Positions 23,625 through 31,511 of a stretch of 34,352 bases of DNA are shown piece after piece. Made by a program: the position numbers and the translations under genes. The stretch's first letter is position 1. Each line of letters opens with the position of its first letter. The notes beneath the pieces are model-generated. The model saw only the letters and a list, made by a program, of their open reading frames with translations. It had not been told where the DNA came from and made no database searches. The stretch is from Methylobacterium currus (lineage in GTDB: Bacteria; Pseudomonadota; Alphaproteobacteria; Rhizobiales; Beijerinckiaceae): assembly GCF_003058325.1 (NCBI RefSeq), contig NZ_CP028847.1, positions 1-34,352 on the forward strand, written 5' to 3'.

Positions 23625-24063
23625 TCTGCGGACCTCCTCGAAATGCTGGCAGCGTGTCGATGAATGCTTCTAGGTCGACGCGGCGGATGAGGGTGACGCC
23701 ATCCATTTTCCGGGCTGGCAGGCGTCCTTCGCCGAGCAGGCCCCACACCTTGCTCGTGCTGATCCCGAGGAGCTTCGCCGCTTCGGTGACACGATAGGTG
23801 ATCCGGTCAGCTGCTGGGGCCGATGACGGCTGCGGATCTGGCCGAGGGGGAGGCGAGTCCTGCAACGGTAGGGCCCGCACCGCGGCTCGGAACTCAAGCT
23901 CGATCAGCCGGCGGATCGCGTGCTCAGGGACCATAGCCCGCAGGTTGGTGGCGATGTTCTCGACGACGCGAGCCACGGTCGCGTCCACGACCTGTTGCTG
24001 GTCGTCGGCCGACGGTGACTGCATCGAGGGCGGCTGCCGGCCGCCGGTCCGTCTGGTGCTCAT
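23617..24063 (-). CDS. Excisionase/MerR-type HTH DNA-binding protein
   Basis: 148 aa, ATG at 24063 overlapping the stop of the upstream gene (ATGA). N-terminal helix (VVDATVARVVENIATNLRAM) and a Pro/Ser linker precede a winged HTH at ~90-140: YRVTEAAKLLGISTSKVWGLLGEGRLPARK with TLIRRVDLEAFI, the standard excisionase/HTH_17 layout. The long N-terminal extension suggests a dimerisation domain, so it may be a regulator rather than a simple excisionase. Its partner gene at 24060 also ends in an HTH. Confidence 0.75.
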   Translation of the reverse strand: MSTRRTGGRQPPSMQSPSADDQQQVVDATVARVVENIATNLRAMVPEHAIRRLIELEFRAAVRALPLQDSPPPRPDPQPSSAPAADRITYRVTEAAKLLGISTSKVWGLLGEGRLPARKMDGVTLIRRVDLEAFIDTLPAFRGGPQNG

Positions 24064-25685
24064 GGCGTCCTCCGGATGTTGCCGACGGTCTGCGCGGAGA
24101 CGCCGGCCCGGCGGGCGATCTCGCGATCGGAGAGACCGGAGCCGAGCAGGTCGAGGACGTCGCGGCGCTTCTCGATGTTGGTGCGGCGAGAGGGGTATGC
24201 CGGGCGGGATATCCCCTGATCCTGTCCAGATTGGAGGGGCTGGGATTTCAGCTGGTCGGGACCGGCCTCACACCCTGGAGAGGTTTCGCGGGACGGACGG
24301 AGAACCGCGTCGGTTGCTCCATCCAGATCTGGATTGTCCTGCTGCGGCTGAGATTTAAGCCCCGGCTCACAGTGTCCAGTTTGGACGGGCGGCGAGCCCT
24401 CCGGATCGGGAGAGCGCAAATCTGCGCCGTGCTCCGCCGCCCGGATCCGCTCGCCCATCCGATCGACGTCGCCGCGAAGGGCATCGAGGCAGGCCTGATC
24501 CTTCTCGACGGGCCGGCTGAAGCCGAGGTCCAGCACGTACTGCATCCACGCCAGCCGCGCCCTCAGATCCCGCATCGAGCGCGCCGGCAGGCTGTCCAGC
24601 ATCTCCTCCAGGATCCAGCGCCGAGCCTCCACCCACAGGTGGGCGTGGTACTCTCCGCGGCAGCATGCGTGCCGTTCGCCATCCAGTTCCTCGGCGGCCT
24701 CGTGCTCGGCCCAGGCCTCCGCCACAGTACCGGGCAGCGGCCAGCCCTGGCGCACCGCCTCACGGACCGAGACCGGCAGCTTGTCCCTGCCGTCCATCCC
24801 GTCCCATCCGGCAAGCCGATACCAGCCCTCGCAATCGGACCCGGGGCGCGCCTCGACGAGGTGGGCGCATGCAGCCCGCAACGCCGCTTCCCGAGGAGTG
24901 TCGGCGAACACCGCCTCCTCGGACCCGTGCTTGTCGATGGCGGCGGCGGCTCGGGCCTGGCGCTTGGTCTCCCGCTGCGCCGCGGCGGCGCGCATCTCGG
25001 GCGAGTTGAAGAACGCGCTGAAGGCGTCGGCCGCGGTCCGAGCCTGCGGCTCCTGCTCCGGCTCCGGCTCCGGGGTGTCCAATCTGGACGCCTCCCGGCG
25101 TTTCGCCGCGGCGACGAGCTCCGCCGCCTTCTCGATGTCGCTCTCGGTCGCCTTCCTGTCTGGGCGCACCCCGCCCTTGCCCCGGTCGCGCCAGGACTTC
25201 CGCGCCTCGTCGCATCGCGCGAGGACTGTCTCGATCCAATCGGCGGTTCCGTTCGTGACGGAACCGTGGTGCCGGGCGATAACCTTCAGCCGGTCGCGCT
25301 CGTCCTTCGTCAGGAACCTGCCGCCGTGCGCCTTCGGGATGATCCAATCGAGCTGCAGGCAGTGCTCGGCGACGTCGCGCCAGGGCTCCACCTTGTTCGG
25401 ATCGTAGATGGGTAGCCCCCGGCGCCGGGACGGGGCTTCCGGCGCGTCGGCTGCCTTCCCTGCCGCATCGGCCCGCCTGAACGCCTCGGTGAAGGCGGCC
25501 CAGTCCATGCCCGATGCCGGCCGTGACGCCGCCTCGTCCAACTTGGACACCGCCTCTGCGACCGTCATGCCGGCGGAGCGGGCCAGCGCCTCCATCCTGC
25601 CCGCGGCCGCAGCCTTCTCGCCCGGGCTGGTGGTCCGGTCGTGGAGGGCGCGAACCTTCGCGAAAGTGTCGAGGCCGGCGGGCAT
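24060..25685 (-). CDS. DUF2786-like N terminus with C-terminal HTH; operator-studded gene
   Basis: 541 aa from ATG at 25685; the 19 residues upstream are Pro/Arg-rich and rejected. Residues ~3-50 (FAKVRALHDRTTSPGEKAAAAG and ARSAGMTVAEAVSKLDEA) resemble DUF2786. The middle is a long charged helical region with HGSVTNGTADWIETVLARC and RGEYHAHLWVEARRWILEEML. The C terminus is a resolvase-like HTH: GSGLSDREIARRAGVSAQTVGNIRR. Linkers are Pro/Glu/Gln-rich. Five near-palindromes of the form GTCCARNYTGGAC, or close to it, lie inside the coding sequence. Likely a DNA-binding protein of the replication operon; biochemical role unknown. Confidence 0.68.
   Translation of the reverse strand: MPAGLDTFAKVRALHDRTTSPGEKAAAAGRMEALARSAGMTVAEAVSKLDEAASRPASGMDWAAFTEAFRRADAAGKAADAPEAPSRRRGLPIYDPNKVEPWRDVAEHCLQLDWIIPKAHGGRFLTKDERDRLKVIARHHGSVTNGTADWIETVLARCDEARKSWRDRGKGGVRPDRKATESDIEKAAELVAAAKRREASRLDTPEPEPEQEPQARTAADAFSAFFNSPEMRAAAAQRETKRQARAAAAIDKHGSEEAVFADTPREAALRAACAHLVEARPGSDCEGWYRLAGWDGMDGRDKLPVSVREAVRQGWPLPGTVAEAWAEHEAAEELDGERHACCRGEYHAHLWVEARRWILEEMLDSLPARSMRDLRARLAWMQYVLDLGFSRPVEKDQACLDALRGDVDRMGERIRAAEHGADLRSPDPEGSPPVQTGHCEPGLKSQPQQDNPDLDGATDAVLRPSRETSPGCEAGPDQLKSQPLQSGQDQGISRPAYPSRRTNIEKRRDVLDLLGSGLSDREIARRAGVSAQTVGNIRRTP
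24224..25548. repeat. Five dispersed near-palindromes GTCCARNYTGGAC inside one gene
   Basis: Sites: 24224-24236 (ends GGAG), 24322-24333 (TCCAGATCTGGA), 24374-24386, 25077-25089 and 25536-25548 (GTCCAACTTGGAC, perfect arms). They code different residues because they fall in different frames, so protein sequence does not explain them. Candidate binding sites for a dimeric regulator. Confidence 0.65.
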
Positions 25686-25704
25686 GAAGTACGGTCCTCT
25701 CGGC

Positions 25705-25983
25705 TCAGGCGGTCCAGCCCGGGACGGCGGCCCAGGCGGCATCGATTAGCGCGGCGCGGGTCTCGACACGGTCGGGCGCCGCGGCGATGGCGGCGGTGCG
25801 GGCCTCGCGCAGCGCCTCGACGCCACCGGCGGCGGCCAGGTCCTCGCCCCGCCGGCGGATCGCGGCGGTGTAGGCCGCGCCGGCCGGCGAGCCTGCGGGA
25901 ATCCCCTCCAGGGCGACGACGAGGGACAGGAGCCCGGCCGTGATGGTGGCCGGGTCCTGCGGTTTGCGGGCGGGGGCGCTCAT
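25705..25983 (-). CDS. Small hypothetical protein, family with C-terminal D-x-A-W motif
   Basis: 92 aa from ATG at 25983, overlapping the next gene upstream by 4 nt. Helical Ala-rich protein; the C terminus ALIDAAWAAVPGWTA parallels the ends of the two upstream genes (MLDKAWHGIGDERGVWTA and IMDSAWNGIGEGSARWWS). The three adjacent genes therefore look like diverged duplicates. No known function; the shared Trp-ending tail may be a common binding element (inference). Confidence 0.66.
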   Translation of the reverse strand: MSAPARKPQDPATITAGLLSLVVALEGIPAGSPAGAAYTAAIRRRGEDLAAAGGVEALREARTAAIAAAPDRVETRAALIDAAWAAVPGWTA

Positions 25984-26348
25984 GCCGTCCAGACCCCGCG
26001 CTCGTCACCGATGCCGTGCCACGCCTTGTCCAGCATGTCGCGGCGGGCTTCGGCCCGGTCGGGATCCAGGCCCGCGGCCTTGTGCAGGACGGCCCGCATC
26101 CCGCGGATCGATCCGACGAGCTGATGCACCGCGACGCCGTGCGGGCGCAGGGCGGCGCTCGTGACCGGCTCCGGCGCCTCGGCCGCGATGAGCGACCGCA
26201 ACCCGGCGTCGATCGCGACCACCAGGGCCCCGGCCGGATCGTCGTCCGGGACGAGGCGGGCGTCGGCCTCGACCTGGGCGGCAGCTTCCTGGCGGTCGCG
26301 GGGCGCGGGCGCTGGGGTCGCGAACAGGGATTTCAGGGTGTCGGACAT
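25980..26348 (-). CDS. Small hypothetical protein, second member of the D-x-A-W family
   Basis: 122 aa, ATG at 26348. N terminus SDTLKSLFATPAPAPRD, then an acidic segment and a helix with GLRSLIAAEAPEPVTSAAL, ending in RRDMLDKAWHGIGDERGVWTA. It shares the closing motif with its neighbours on both sides and overlaps the downstream start. Part of the replication operon by position. Function unknown. Confidence 0.66.
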   Translation of the reverse strand: MSDTLKSLFATPAPAPRDRQEAAAQVEADARLVPDDDPAGALVVAIDAGLRSLIAAEAPEPVTSAALRPHGVAVHQLVGSIRGMRAVLHKAAGLDPDRAEARRDMLDKAWHGIGDERGVWTA

Positions 26349-26391
26349 GGGGCCTCCTCAGAATATCTTTCGGGGGGTGCCGGGCATCGGC

Positions 26392-26790
26392 TTAGCTCCA
26401 CCACCGGGCGGAGCCCTCGCCGATCCCGTTCCACGCGCTGTCCATGATGGACACGCGCCGGCCGGAGTGGCGGGGGTCCATGTCGGCAACGCGGTCGATT
26501 GCGGCGCTCATGGCGTCGAGCCCGCCGAGCCGGTGGAGTTCCCGGCCGAGCCGTTTCACGCCATGGCGCAGGGCGTAGTGGATCGGGTCGCGCACCAGCT
26601 CGTCAAAGGCCGCCTGCGCCAAGGCGGCATCATCCAGCGATACGAACCAGAACGGCGTCGCCTTGATCGGCCCGCGCGGCTCCTGATCCCGCGTGGCATC
26701 GTGGGCGATGATGGCGGACAGGAGCTTGTCGAGGGCGAGTTCCGCCGCTCGCACATCGGGGCTGGTCCAGGGCTTGGATTGCACGGGCAT
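26392..26790 (-). CDS. Small hypothetical protein, third member of the D-x-A-W family
   Basis: 132 aa, ATG at 26790. It has DVRAAELALDKLLSAIIAHD, a strand TPFWFVSLDD, a helix AAFDELVRDPIHYALRHG, and ends RVSIMDSAWNGIGEGSARWWS. Longest of the three paralogs. The gap of 9 nt to the gene upstream and 43 nt to the gene downstream keeps it in the operon. No catalytic motif seen. Confidence 0.66.
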   Translation of the reverse strand: MPVQSKPWTSPDVRAAELALDKLLSAIIAHDATRDQEPRGPIKATPFWFVSLDDAALAQAAFDELVRDPIHYALRHGVKRLGRELHRLGGLDAMSAAIDRVADMDPRHSGRRVSIMDSAWNGIGEGSARWWS

Positions 26791-26799
26791 GTGGGGTCC

Positions 26800-27060
26800 T
26801 CAGGCAGTGGTACGGTGAAGGCTGGCGAAGGACGCGAGCACTTGGCGGCGGTCGAGCGGCGCCAGGGCGTCGAGGGCGCGAAGGGCGACGGGGAGTTGAT
26901 CCGGGTCGCGCTCGGACAGCCGCAGAGCGACGGCAAAAGCCTCGCCTCGAGGCCCGAGGGTGAGGTGCGCGATTGCGCGCAAGGACCGCAGGCGGGCCAG
27001 ACGCTCGGCGTCGGTGATGTCAGGCCGCCAGGGTCCGAACTGGTCGCAGGGGGCGATCAT
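26800..27060 (-). CDS. Small hypothetical protein of the replication operon
   Basis: 86 aa from ATG at 27060, overlapping the upstream gene by 4 nt (ATGA). Starts IAPCDQFGPWRPDITDAERL; then Leu/Arg/Ala-rich helices including LRSLRAIAHLTLGPRGEA and LPVALRALDALAPLDRRQ. Unrecognised. Tight coupling to the iteron-bearing gene is the best clue to a replication-linked role. Confidence 0.6.
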   Translation of the reverse strand: MIAPCDQFGPWRPDITDAERLARLRSLRAIAHLTLGPRGEAFAVALRLSERDPDQLPVALRALDALAPLDRRQVLASFASLHRTTA

Positions 27061-27788
27061 CGCGCGGCCTCCCAGATCGGGACCCCGACAGGGGCGAGCG
27101 GCCGGCGGCGGTAGGTGACGCGCTCGAACCGGATAGCATCGGCCGTGACGGCACGGACTGGCCCGCCGACGACGAGGACGATGGCGCCGCAGTGATCGAC
27201 GCGGATCGTCCCGTGGGTCAGGTGGACCCCGAAAAGCTCGTGCGTCTGCCAGCCCAGGGCCTCGGCCTGCGCCCCGAACCTGTCGAGGAAGCCCCAGGCG
27301 TTCGCCAGCACGGCGGCCCACTCCTCAGGCCGATAGTCCGGGCAGGGGATACGATCCGGCGACAGTCGGTTCAGACCAGCCCGCCACTCTCGCAGAATGG
27401 GCAACGAAACTTTCGCAGGCCCAGCTTCAGATTTTTCCCAATCAAGTCCGTAGCTTAGTGAATTTGTCGCAACTCTCGCAACTTTCGCAGGGGTCGTGTC
27501 GCGAGATTGATCGGGACCCTGAGCGGGATCCCATGCTCTCGCGTATGTATCTGAAGAAGAAGAAGAATTTTTACATACAACATCATTCGCACGGGCGGGC
27601 GTGAGTCGGTCCGCGCGTTCAGACCCTGCGAAAGTTGCGAGAGTTGCGAAAGTATGGGTAAGCTCTTCATCTGATTGGATTTTTACTCTCGCAGGCGGTT
27701 GCGAAAGTTTCTGCGAAAGTTCTCCGCGGGCCTCTTGGCGCACTTCCTCCAGGGCCCTGAACGGGTCGAACAGCGGAAGGTCGGACAC
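27057..27788 (-). CDS. Hypothetical protein whose gene carries an iteron cluster
   Basis: 243 aa from GTG at 27788, preceded by GGAGG; a TTG at 27806 is in frame but less likely. The N-terminal half is low complexity, with repeats such as TFATLATFAGSE and KVARVATN and a run of five serines, dictated by the repeated DNA 9-mers it contains. The C-terminal half (from about residue 130) looks like a folded domain: LPILREWRAGLNRLSP, PCPDYRPEEWAAVLANAWGFLDRFG, HLTHGTIRVDHCGAIVLVVGG and a final strand VTYRRRPL. It directly follows the DUF3987 gene. The protein's role is unknown; the DNA itself may be the origin. Confidence 0.68.
   Translation of the reverse strand: MSDLPLFDPFRALEEVRQEARGELSQKLSQPPARVKIQSDEELTHTFATLATFAGSERADRLTPARANDVVCKNSSSSSDTYARAWDPAQGPDQSRDTTPAKVARVATNSLSYGLDWEKSEAGPAKVSLPILREWRAGLNRLSPDRIPCPDYRPEEWAAVLANAWGFLDRFGAQAEALGWQTHELFGVHLTHGTIRVDHCGAIVLVVGGPVRAVTADAIRFERVTYRRRPLAPVGVPIWEAAR
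27386..27720. repeat. Ten-copy 9-mer iteron cluster, candidate replication origin
   Basis: The 9-mer TGCGARAGT occurs on the plus strand at 27627, 27636, 27645, 27700 and 27712, and as its complement ACTYTCGCA at 27386, 27409, 27472, 27481 and 27685. Three copies are head-to-tail with no gap (27627-27653). A perfect 25-bp inverted repeat pairs 27467-27491 with 27625-27649. Between the arms lies an AT-rich segment (about 27530-27585). Iterons flanking an AT-rich core inside a replication operon are a typical origin design (inference). Confidence 0.75.
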
Positions 27789-27789
27789 G

Positions 27790-29366
27790 CTACACCTCCG
27801 GCTCAAGAACGCGATAAGTCTCGCGATAGTTTTTTCCGTCGATTTCCTGTTTACCGGCAGCTTCTAGGCGCCCAAACCCAACTAGAACGGCAATGCGCCG
27901 GCGGACTGTCTCTGCGTCTGAGCGCAAGTGATTAGGTCCGAACCTTTGTATAAAATTGGGAGCTATGAGCTTTCCGCTGTATTTATCGTTCAGCCATTCG
28001 GCTAATTCGTTCTGCGCGCGTGTCTCCGGGTCGAGGATGGCATGCCCGGTGAGCCGAAGCGCCTCGGTCAGATAGAAGATCCCGATGGCGCAGGCCGCCG
28101 CCATCGTCTCGCCGCTGATCCCCGCATCCGGGTCGTAGCGCAGCGCCTCGGGATCCTGGAACAGGGTCAGGATGCCGGCGATCCGGGCGACATTCTCGGC
28201 CATCTTCAGGGCGGCCGAGCGCACCGGGACCCACCTCCCGCCGGGCTTGCAGTCGTCCTCGGCGGACTGCGCAAAGGCTCGCCACACCCCCCACGCCTCC
28301 GGCGTCAGGCCGAGCGATGGCGGCACGAGCTCGTTCCGCGCACCTTCGCGCAGCGGCAGCGGGGCGCTGAGGAGCCGCCGGCACTGATGATGGAACTCGG
28401 CCAGTCGGCCATCCGCCGCCGGTTCGGTCGGGCGGATCACGCGCTTCCCGATCGTGCTCTCCGGCATGGTCACCAGGAAGCGCCCAACGAATCCCTGGTC
28501 CTTCGCCAACTCGTCACCGAGTAGTCCCGAGGCGATCTGGGGTTGGGCCGCCAGGCTGATGCCCAGGCGCCGGCCGTTGAGGAACAGCGTCTCCTTCGCC
28601 CTGATGCGCTGGGCGGAGCCGGCGTCCCACAACTCCGACAGGCCAGTGACAGTGCGGGTCTTGGTCTCGGCCGTCATGCCATGCCCGCCGAGGAACTGCC
28701 CGCCCTCGCTGGTGAAGATGCCGATGGCGGCGCGGCCCTGGTTCAGGACGTTCAGCAGCCCCTCAAGGTTCGGCTCCTTTGCGCGAATCACCGGCAGGAG
28801 CGGCGGCAGCGGCTCGCGCAGGTCCCGCAACTGCTGATATCGCTCGGGGTGGGACAGCTTCGTGTCCTTCTCCACCTTGCGCTTCTCAGCTTCGTAGGCG
28901 GCGTGCGCGGCCTGATGCTCCCGCAGATCTTCCTCGTACCGCACCCGCAGTTCGGCCTCGTGCTTGGCGACCGCAGCGAGCGCGAGGTCGTCGCAGGCCG
29001 ATTTGCGCTCGCCCGAGACGGCGACAGCGAGCATGAACAGTGACAGGGGACGCGGGCTCGGCAGGCTCGCCACCTCGACGTTGGCGAGGCCCTGGCACAC
29101 CAGCATCGCGGCGCTCAGGACCGAATGGGCGCACAGCGAGCGCGGGGCCTGGACGTGCTCCTCGAGCGCCATCACAGCATCGCGCATCAGCGGCGGCATG
29201 TGCTCCACAGGGAATGCTGGTGCGGTGCTCATCGCAGGGGCGATCTCGAGGCGGTCGCGCTCGATGAGCTGCGGGACCGGCTGGGGGCTGATCGCGCTTG
29301 GTTGGGGGGAACGTAGGTCTCGCGCCGGGCCCGAATGAAGGGCTCGGCCTGCCGAACGGGTCGCAT
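27790..29366 (-). CDS. DUF3987 replication-associated protein, frameshifted in this sequence
   Basis: 525 aa after adding one base at GGGGGG 29304-29309. Start ATG at 29366 overlaps the primase stop (TGATG), giving MRPVRQAEPFIRARRETYVP, then joins the long frame at ..SPQPVPQLIERD... Family landmarks: CAHSVLSAAMLVCQGLANVEV, PRPLSLFMLAVAVSGERKS (P-loop-like), EPNLEGLLNVL, IGIFTSEGGQFLGGHGM, LGISLAAQPQIASGLLGDE and GFVGRFLV. DUF3987 proteins are helicase-like partners of P4-type primases on plasmids and prophages of Alphaproteobacteria. The uncorrected frame begins with GTG at 29376 and an Arg/Ser-rich leader that does not look native. C-terminal ~50 residues are AT-rich in codon use. Confidence 0.82.
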
Positions 29367-30302
29367 CAGGCCGCACCTCTTTGCATCATCAGGGCGTCGT
29401 TGAAGTCTTTCGCGCCGTCGGGCGGGAAGAGAAAATCGACCGACCGATCCGCGGCGTGCCAGCGGGCGCCCACCTTCTCGCAAGCCGCGGCGCTGGGCCG
29501 GTTCGGGGCGGTGTCGACTTCCGCCAGGACGGTCAGCCGGATCACGTCGTCGAGGACGGGCAGCGTGCCGATGTTGCCCACGCTGATGAGCGACCACATT
29601 GGGCGCAGACCGACCTGCCGCCCGGCGAGGCAGGTCTCGATCCCCTCGCCGACAACGAGAGTCGGGCGAGCGGCGGCCAGCGGGTCGAGCATGACGCCGC
29701 CGCCGGCCGCCGAGCCGAACACCTTCCGTCCGAGCTTGCGGCCGTCTGCCGTCAAGGCGGTGCGATGCACACCCAGGAATTCACCCGTATGGACGCACCG
29801 GATCTCGGCCATCATCGCCGGTGCCGTGCCCTGCCCCAGGGGCAGGCCGGATGAAAGCGGAGGACCGTTCCGGCCACGTCGCGCGGCAGTTCGAGGGCTC
29901 GGGAGTTCAGGTAGCGTTCGACCAGCGTTCCGACCGGGCATTGGGCCTCGCGCCACATCGCGCCGGCCCGCTTCCGCAGGCGCTCCGCCTCTTGCCGTTC
30001 CGCCGTCTCAGCGCGCCGACGCGCCTCCTGCCGGCGCGCCACCTCGGTCGGGTCAGCTTCTCGCTGCCGCCAAATGGTAGCGAGCCCCAGCGCGGTTGCA
30101 ACGTGGTCCCGACAGAGCCGCCAGTCGTCGCCTGCGTGCGAATGGACCACGAAGCCGCCCGGGGAGACGTCGCTGGGACGCACCGACAGGCTGCGATCCT
30201 GGCGCGAATGCCCGGGGCCCGGGGCGAGGACCTGGCGCCCGTGAACCTCCCCCCGAGGGCTTGGGCGATGGACCGGAGGTCTGGGGGGTTAGCGACTGCC
30301 AT
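29366..30302 (-). CDS. P4-type TOPRIM primase, frameshifted twice in this sequence
   Basis: 312 aa once single bases are restored at CCCCCC 30249-30254 and CCCC 29834-29837; length is then a multiple of three. N-terminal part: NPPDLRSIAQALGGEVHG, then SPGGFVVHSHAGDDWRLCRDHV, the usual start of DUF7146/P4-type primases, with a helical charged linker. Second part: ERYLNSRALELP, TVLRFHPACPWG and GEFLGVHRTALTADGRK. The TOPRIM core is PTLVVGEGIETCLAGRQ with LTVLAEVD and a final region AKDFNDALMMQ. It would synthesise primers for the element. Directly coupled to the DUF3987 gene downstream. Confidence 0.82.
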
Positions 30303-30498
30303 GCGCCTTCCCAAGCTGGGTGAAGGCGACATCCGTTCTGACGCGGCGCCAAACCGTGTGGCGGTCGCGGCTGGCGTCGGCGATCTGCCAGCCTGTGCCT
30401 GGGGGCTTCCTCGGGATGGTCACCCATCCGCCGTCCGAGACGTCGAACTTTTGGTCGCGGGTCACGACCACCTCGTAGTCGGCGGGGACGTGGATCAC
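30289..30498 (-). CDS. Small hypothetical protein
   Basis: 69 aa from GTG at 30498, overlapping the stop of the upstream gene as GTGA, and overlapping the primase start by 14 nt. Sequence IHVPADYEVVVTRDQKFDVSD then GGWVTIPRKPPGTGWQIAD and DRHTVWRRVRT suggests a small beta-rich domain. Unrecognised. The tight overlaps on both sides argue that it is translated. Confidence 0.62.
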   Translation of the reverse strand: MIHVPADYEVVVTRDQKFDVSDGGWVTIPRKPPGTGWQIADASRDRHTVWRRVRTDVAFTQLGKAHGSR

Positions 30499-31205
30499 GG
30501 CGCGCCCTCCGCGCTGCCGAGCCAGGCCGGGAGGCCGTAGACCGGGGTGAGGAGGCTGGCGAACCGGGCGTAGGACGGGCGGGCGTCGCGCCAGTCCCGG
30601 AACCACGTCTCCCGGAACGGGGTGAGCCATTGCAGGCCGGCGGCCCGCCACTCGGCATGCTCGCTCACGGCGTAGAACGCCGCTGCCTCAAGACAGTCGA
30701 TCTCCGGCTCGGGCACGTGCTCGAGCGCCCCGGTGAGCAGGACGGAGAGGGCGATCGGGAAGAACTCCTCCGCGAGCGCCCGCCCCGCGCCGATCTGGTC
30801 GAGGTTCTCGCCGATGATCGACACCAGGAACTCCGCCCGGTCGCACCACCGAAACCGATCCATCAAGCCCGTGATCCAGGCCTCGGCCGGCATGCCTTCG
30901 ACCTGCGGGATGCGCGGGTAAGCAGGGTCGCGCGGGCGCGGCAGCAGGACCCGTGGGACCGCATGCCCACCGAAATCCTCGAACCGAGGAAAGCGCCCTG
31001 TCCGGGTCGCCTCCTCGATGAAGCGCCTACGCTGCTCCGGATCGTGAATTCCGGCACAGGTAGCCGTACCGTCCATCGAGAACAGCACGTGTTCCTCGCC
31101 GGACGGATCGGGCGCGGGCGGCTCGAAGACCGGGACGGCGACGCCGTAGGGCGTCGGGAAGGTGCCGGAGGGGGTGAGCTTTCCGGAGGCGGGGGTGGTG
31201 CTCAT
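30495..31205 (-). CDS. Hypothetical protein upstream of the primase
   Basis: 236 aa, ATG at 31205, overlapping the first operon gene by 4 nt. N-terminal Pro-rich arm, HVLFSMDGTATCAGIHDPEQRRRFIEEA, then a charged middle and a helical C-terminal half (ITGLMDRFRWCDRAEFLVSIIGENLDQIGAG, FFPIALSVLLTGALEHVPE, FYAVSEHAEWRAAGLQWL). I do not recognise a family. Position suggests a replication accessory role. Confidence 0.62.
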   Translation of the reverse strand: MSTTPASGKLTPSGTFPTPYGVAVPVFEPPAPDPSGEEHVLFSMDGTATCAGIHDPEQRRRFIEEATRTGRFPRFEDFGGHAVPRVLLPRPRDPAYPRIPQVEGMPAEAWITGLMDRFRWCDRAEFLVSIIGENLDQIGAGRALAEEFFPIALSVLLTGALEHVPEPEIDCLEAAAFYAVSEHAEWRAAGLQWLTPFRETWFRDWRDARPSYARFASLLTPVYGLPAWLGSAEGAP

Positions 31206-31402
31206 GCCCGGGCTCCCCAGCGGTCGACCTGCGCGAAGGCCAGTTCGGCGAGCGCCGCGGCGGTAGCGATCGGGCGGCCGGTGCGGTGGGCCACCATCCG
31301 GATCTGCATCTCGCGGGCGTCGTCGGCGCCCCAGACTTCAGACGTGGGGGCGGGCAGCGAAATAGATTGCCGCCGAGCGGCTGTGCGCCTATTTGTGGTC
31401 AT
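31202..31402 (-). CDS. Small DNA-binding-like protein, first gene of the replication operon
   Basis: 66 aa from ATG at 31402 with AAAGGT upstream. Basic start TTNRRTAARRQSISLPAP, then a helix DDAREMQIRMVAHRTGRPIATAAALAELAFAQVDRW. Size and charge fit a small regulator, but there is no clear RHH or HTH. The leader upstream contains a strong GC hairpin 14 nt before the start. Confidence 0.58.
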   Translation of the reverse strand: MTTNRRTAARRQSISLPAPTSEVWGADDAREMQIRMVAHRTGRPIATAAALAELAFAQVDRWGARA

Positions 31403-31417
31403 GCGATTTTGACCTTT

Positions 31418-31454
31418 AGGCCCCGCGCGGTGACCCCGTTGCGGGGCCTTTTTT
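31418..31454 (+). terminator. Intrinsic terminator on the plus strand
   Basis: Perfect 9-bp stem AGGCCCCGC (31418-31426) / GCGGGGCCT (31441-31449) followed by TTTTTT (31449-31454): a textbook rho-independent terminator reading rightward. No plus-strand gene precedes it within 8 kb; it lies in the leader of the minus-strand replication operon. Confidence 0.8.
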
Positions 31455-31511
31455 CTGCGCGTCGGAGCGTCTGCGGAGAGCCGGCAGGCCGCGCCCGCCG
31501 ACGGCGGGAAG

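Noticed and set aside
24015..25415. Plus-strand open frame of 466 codons
   Set aside because: Antisense to the HTH-ended 541-aa gene; no recognisable protein features.
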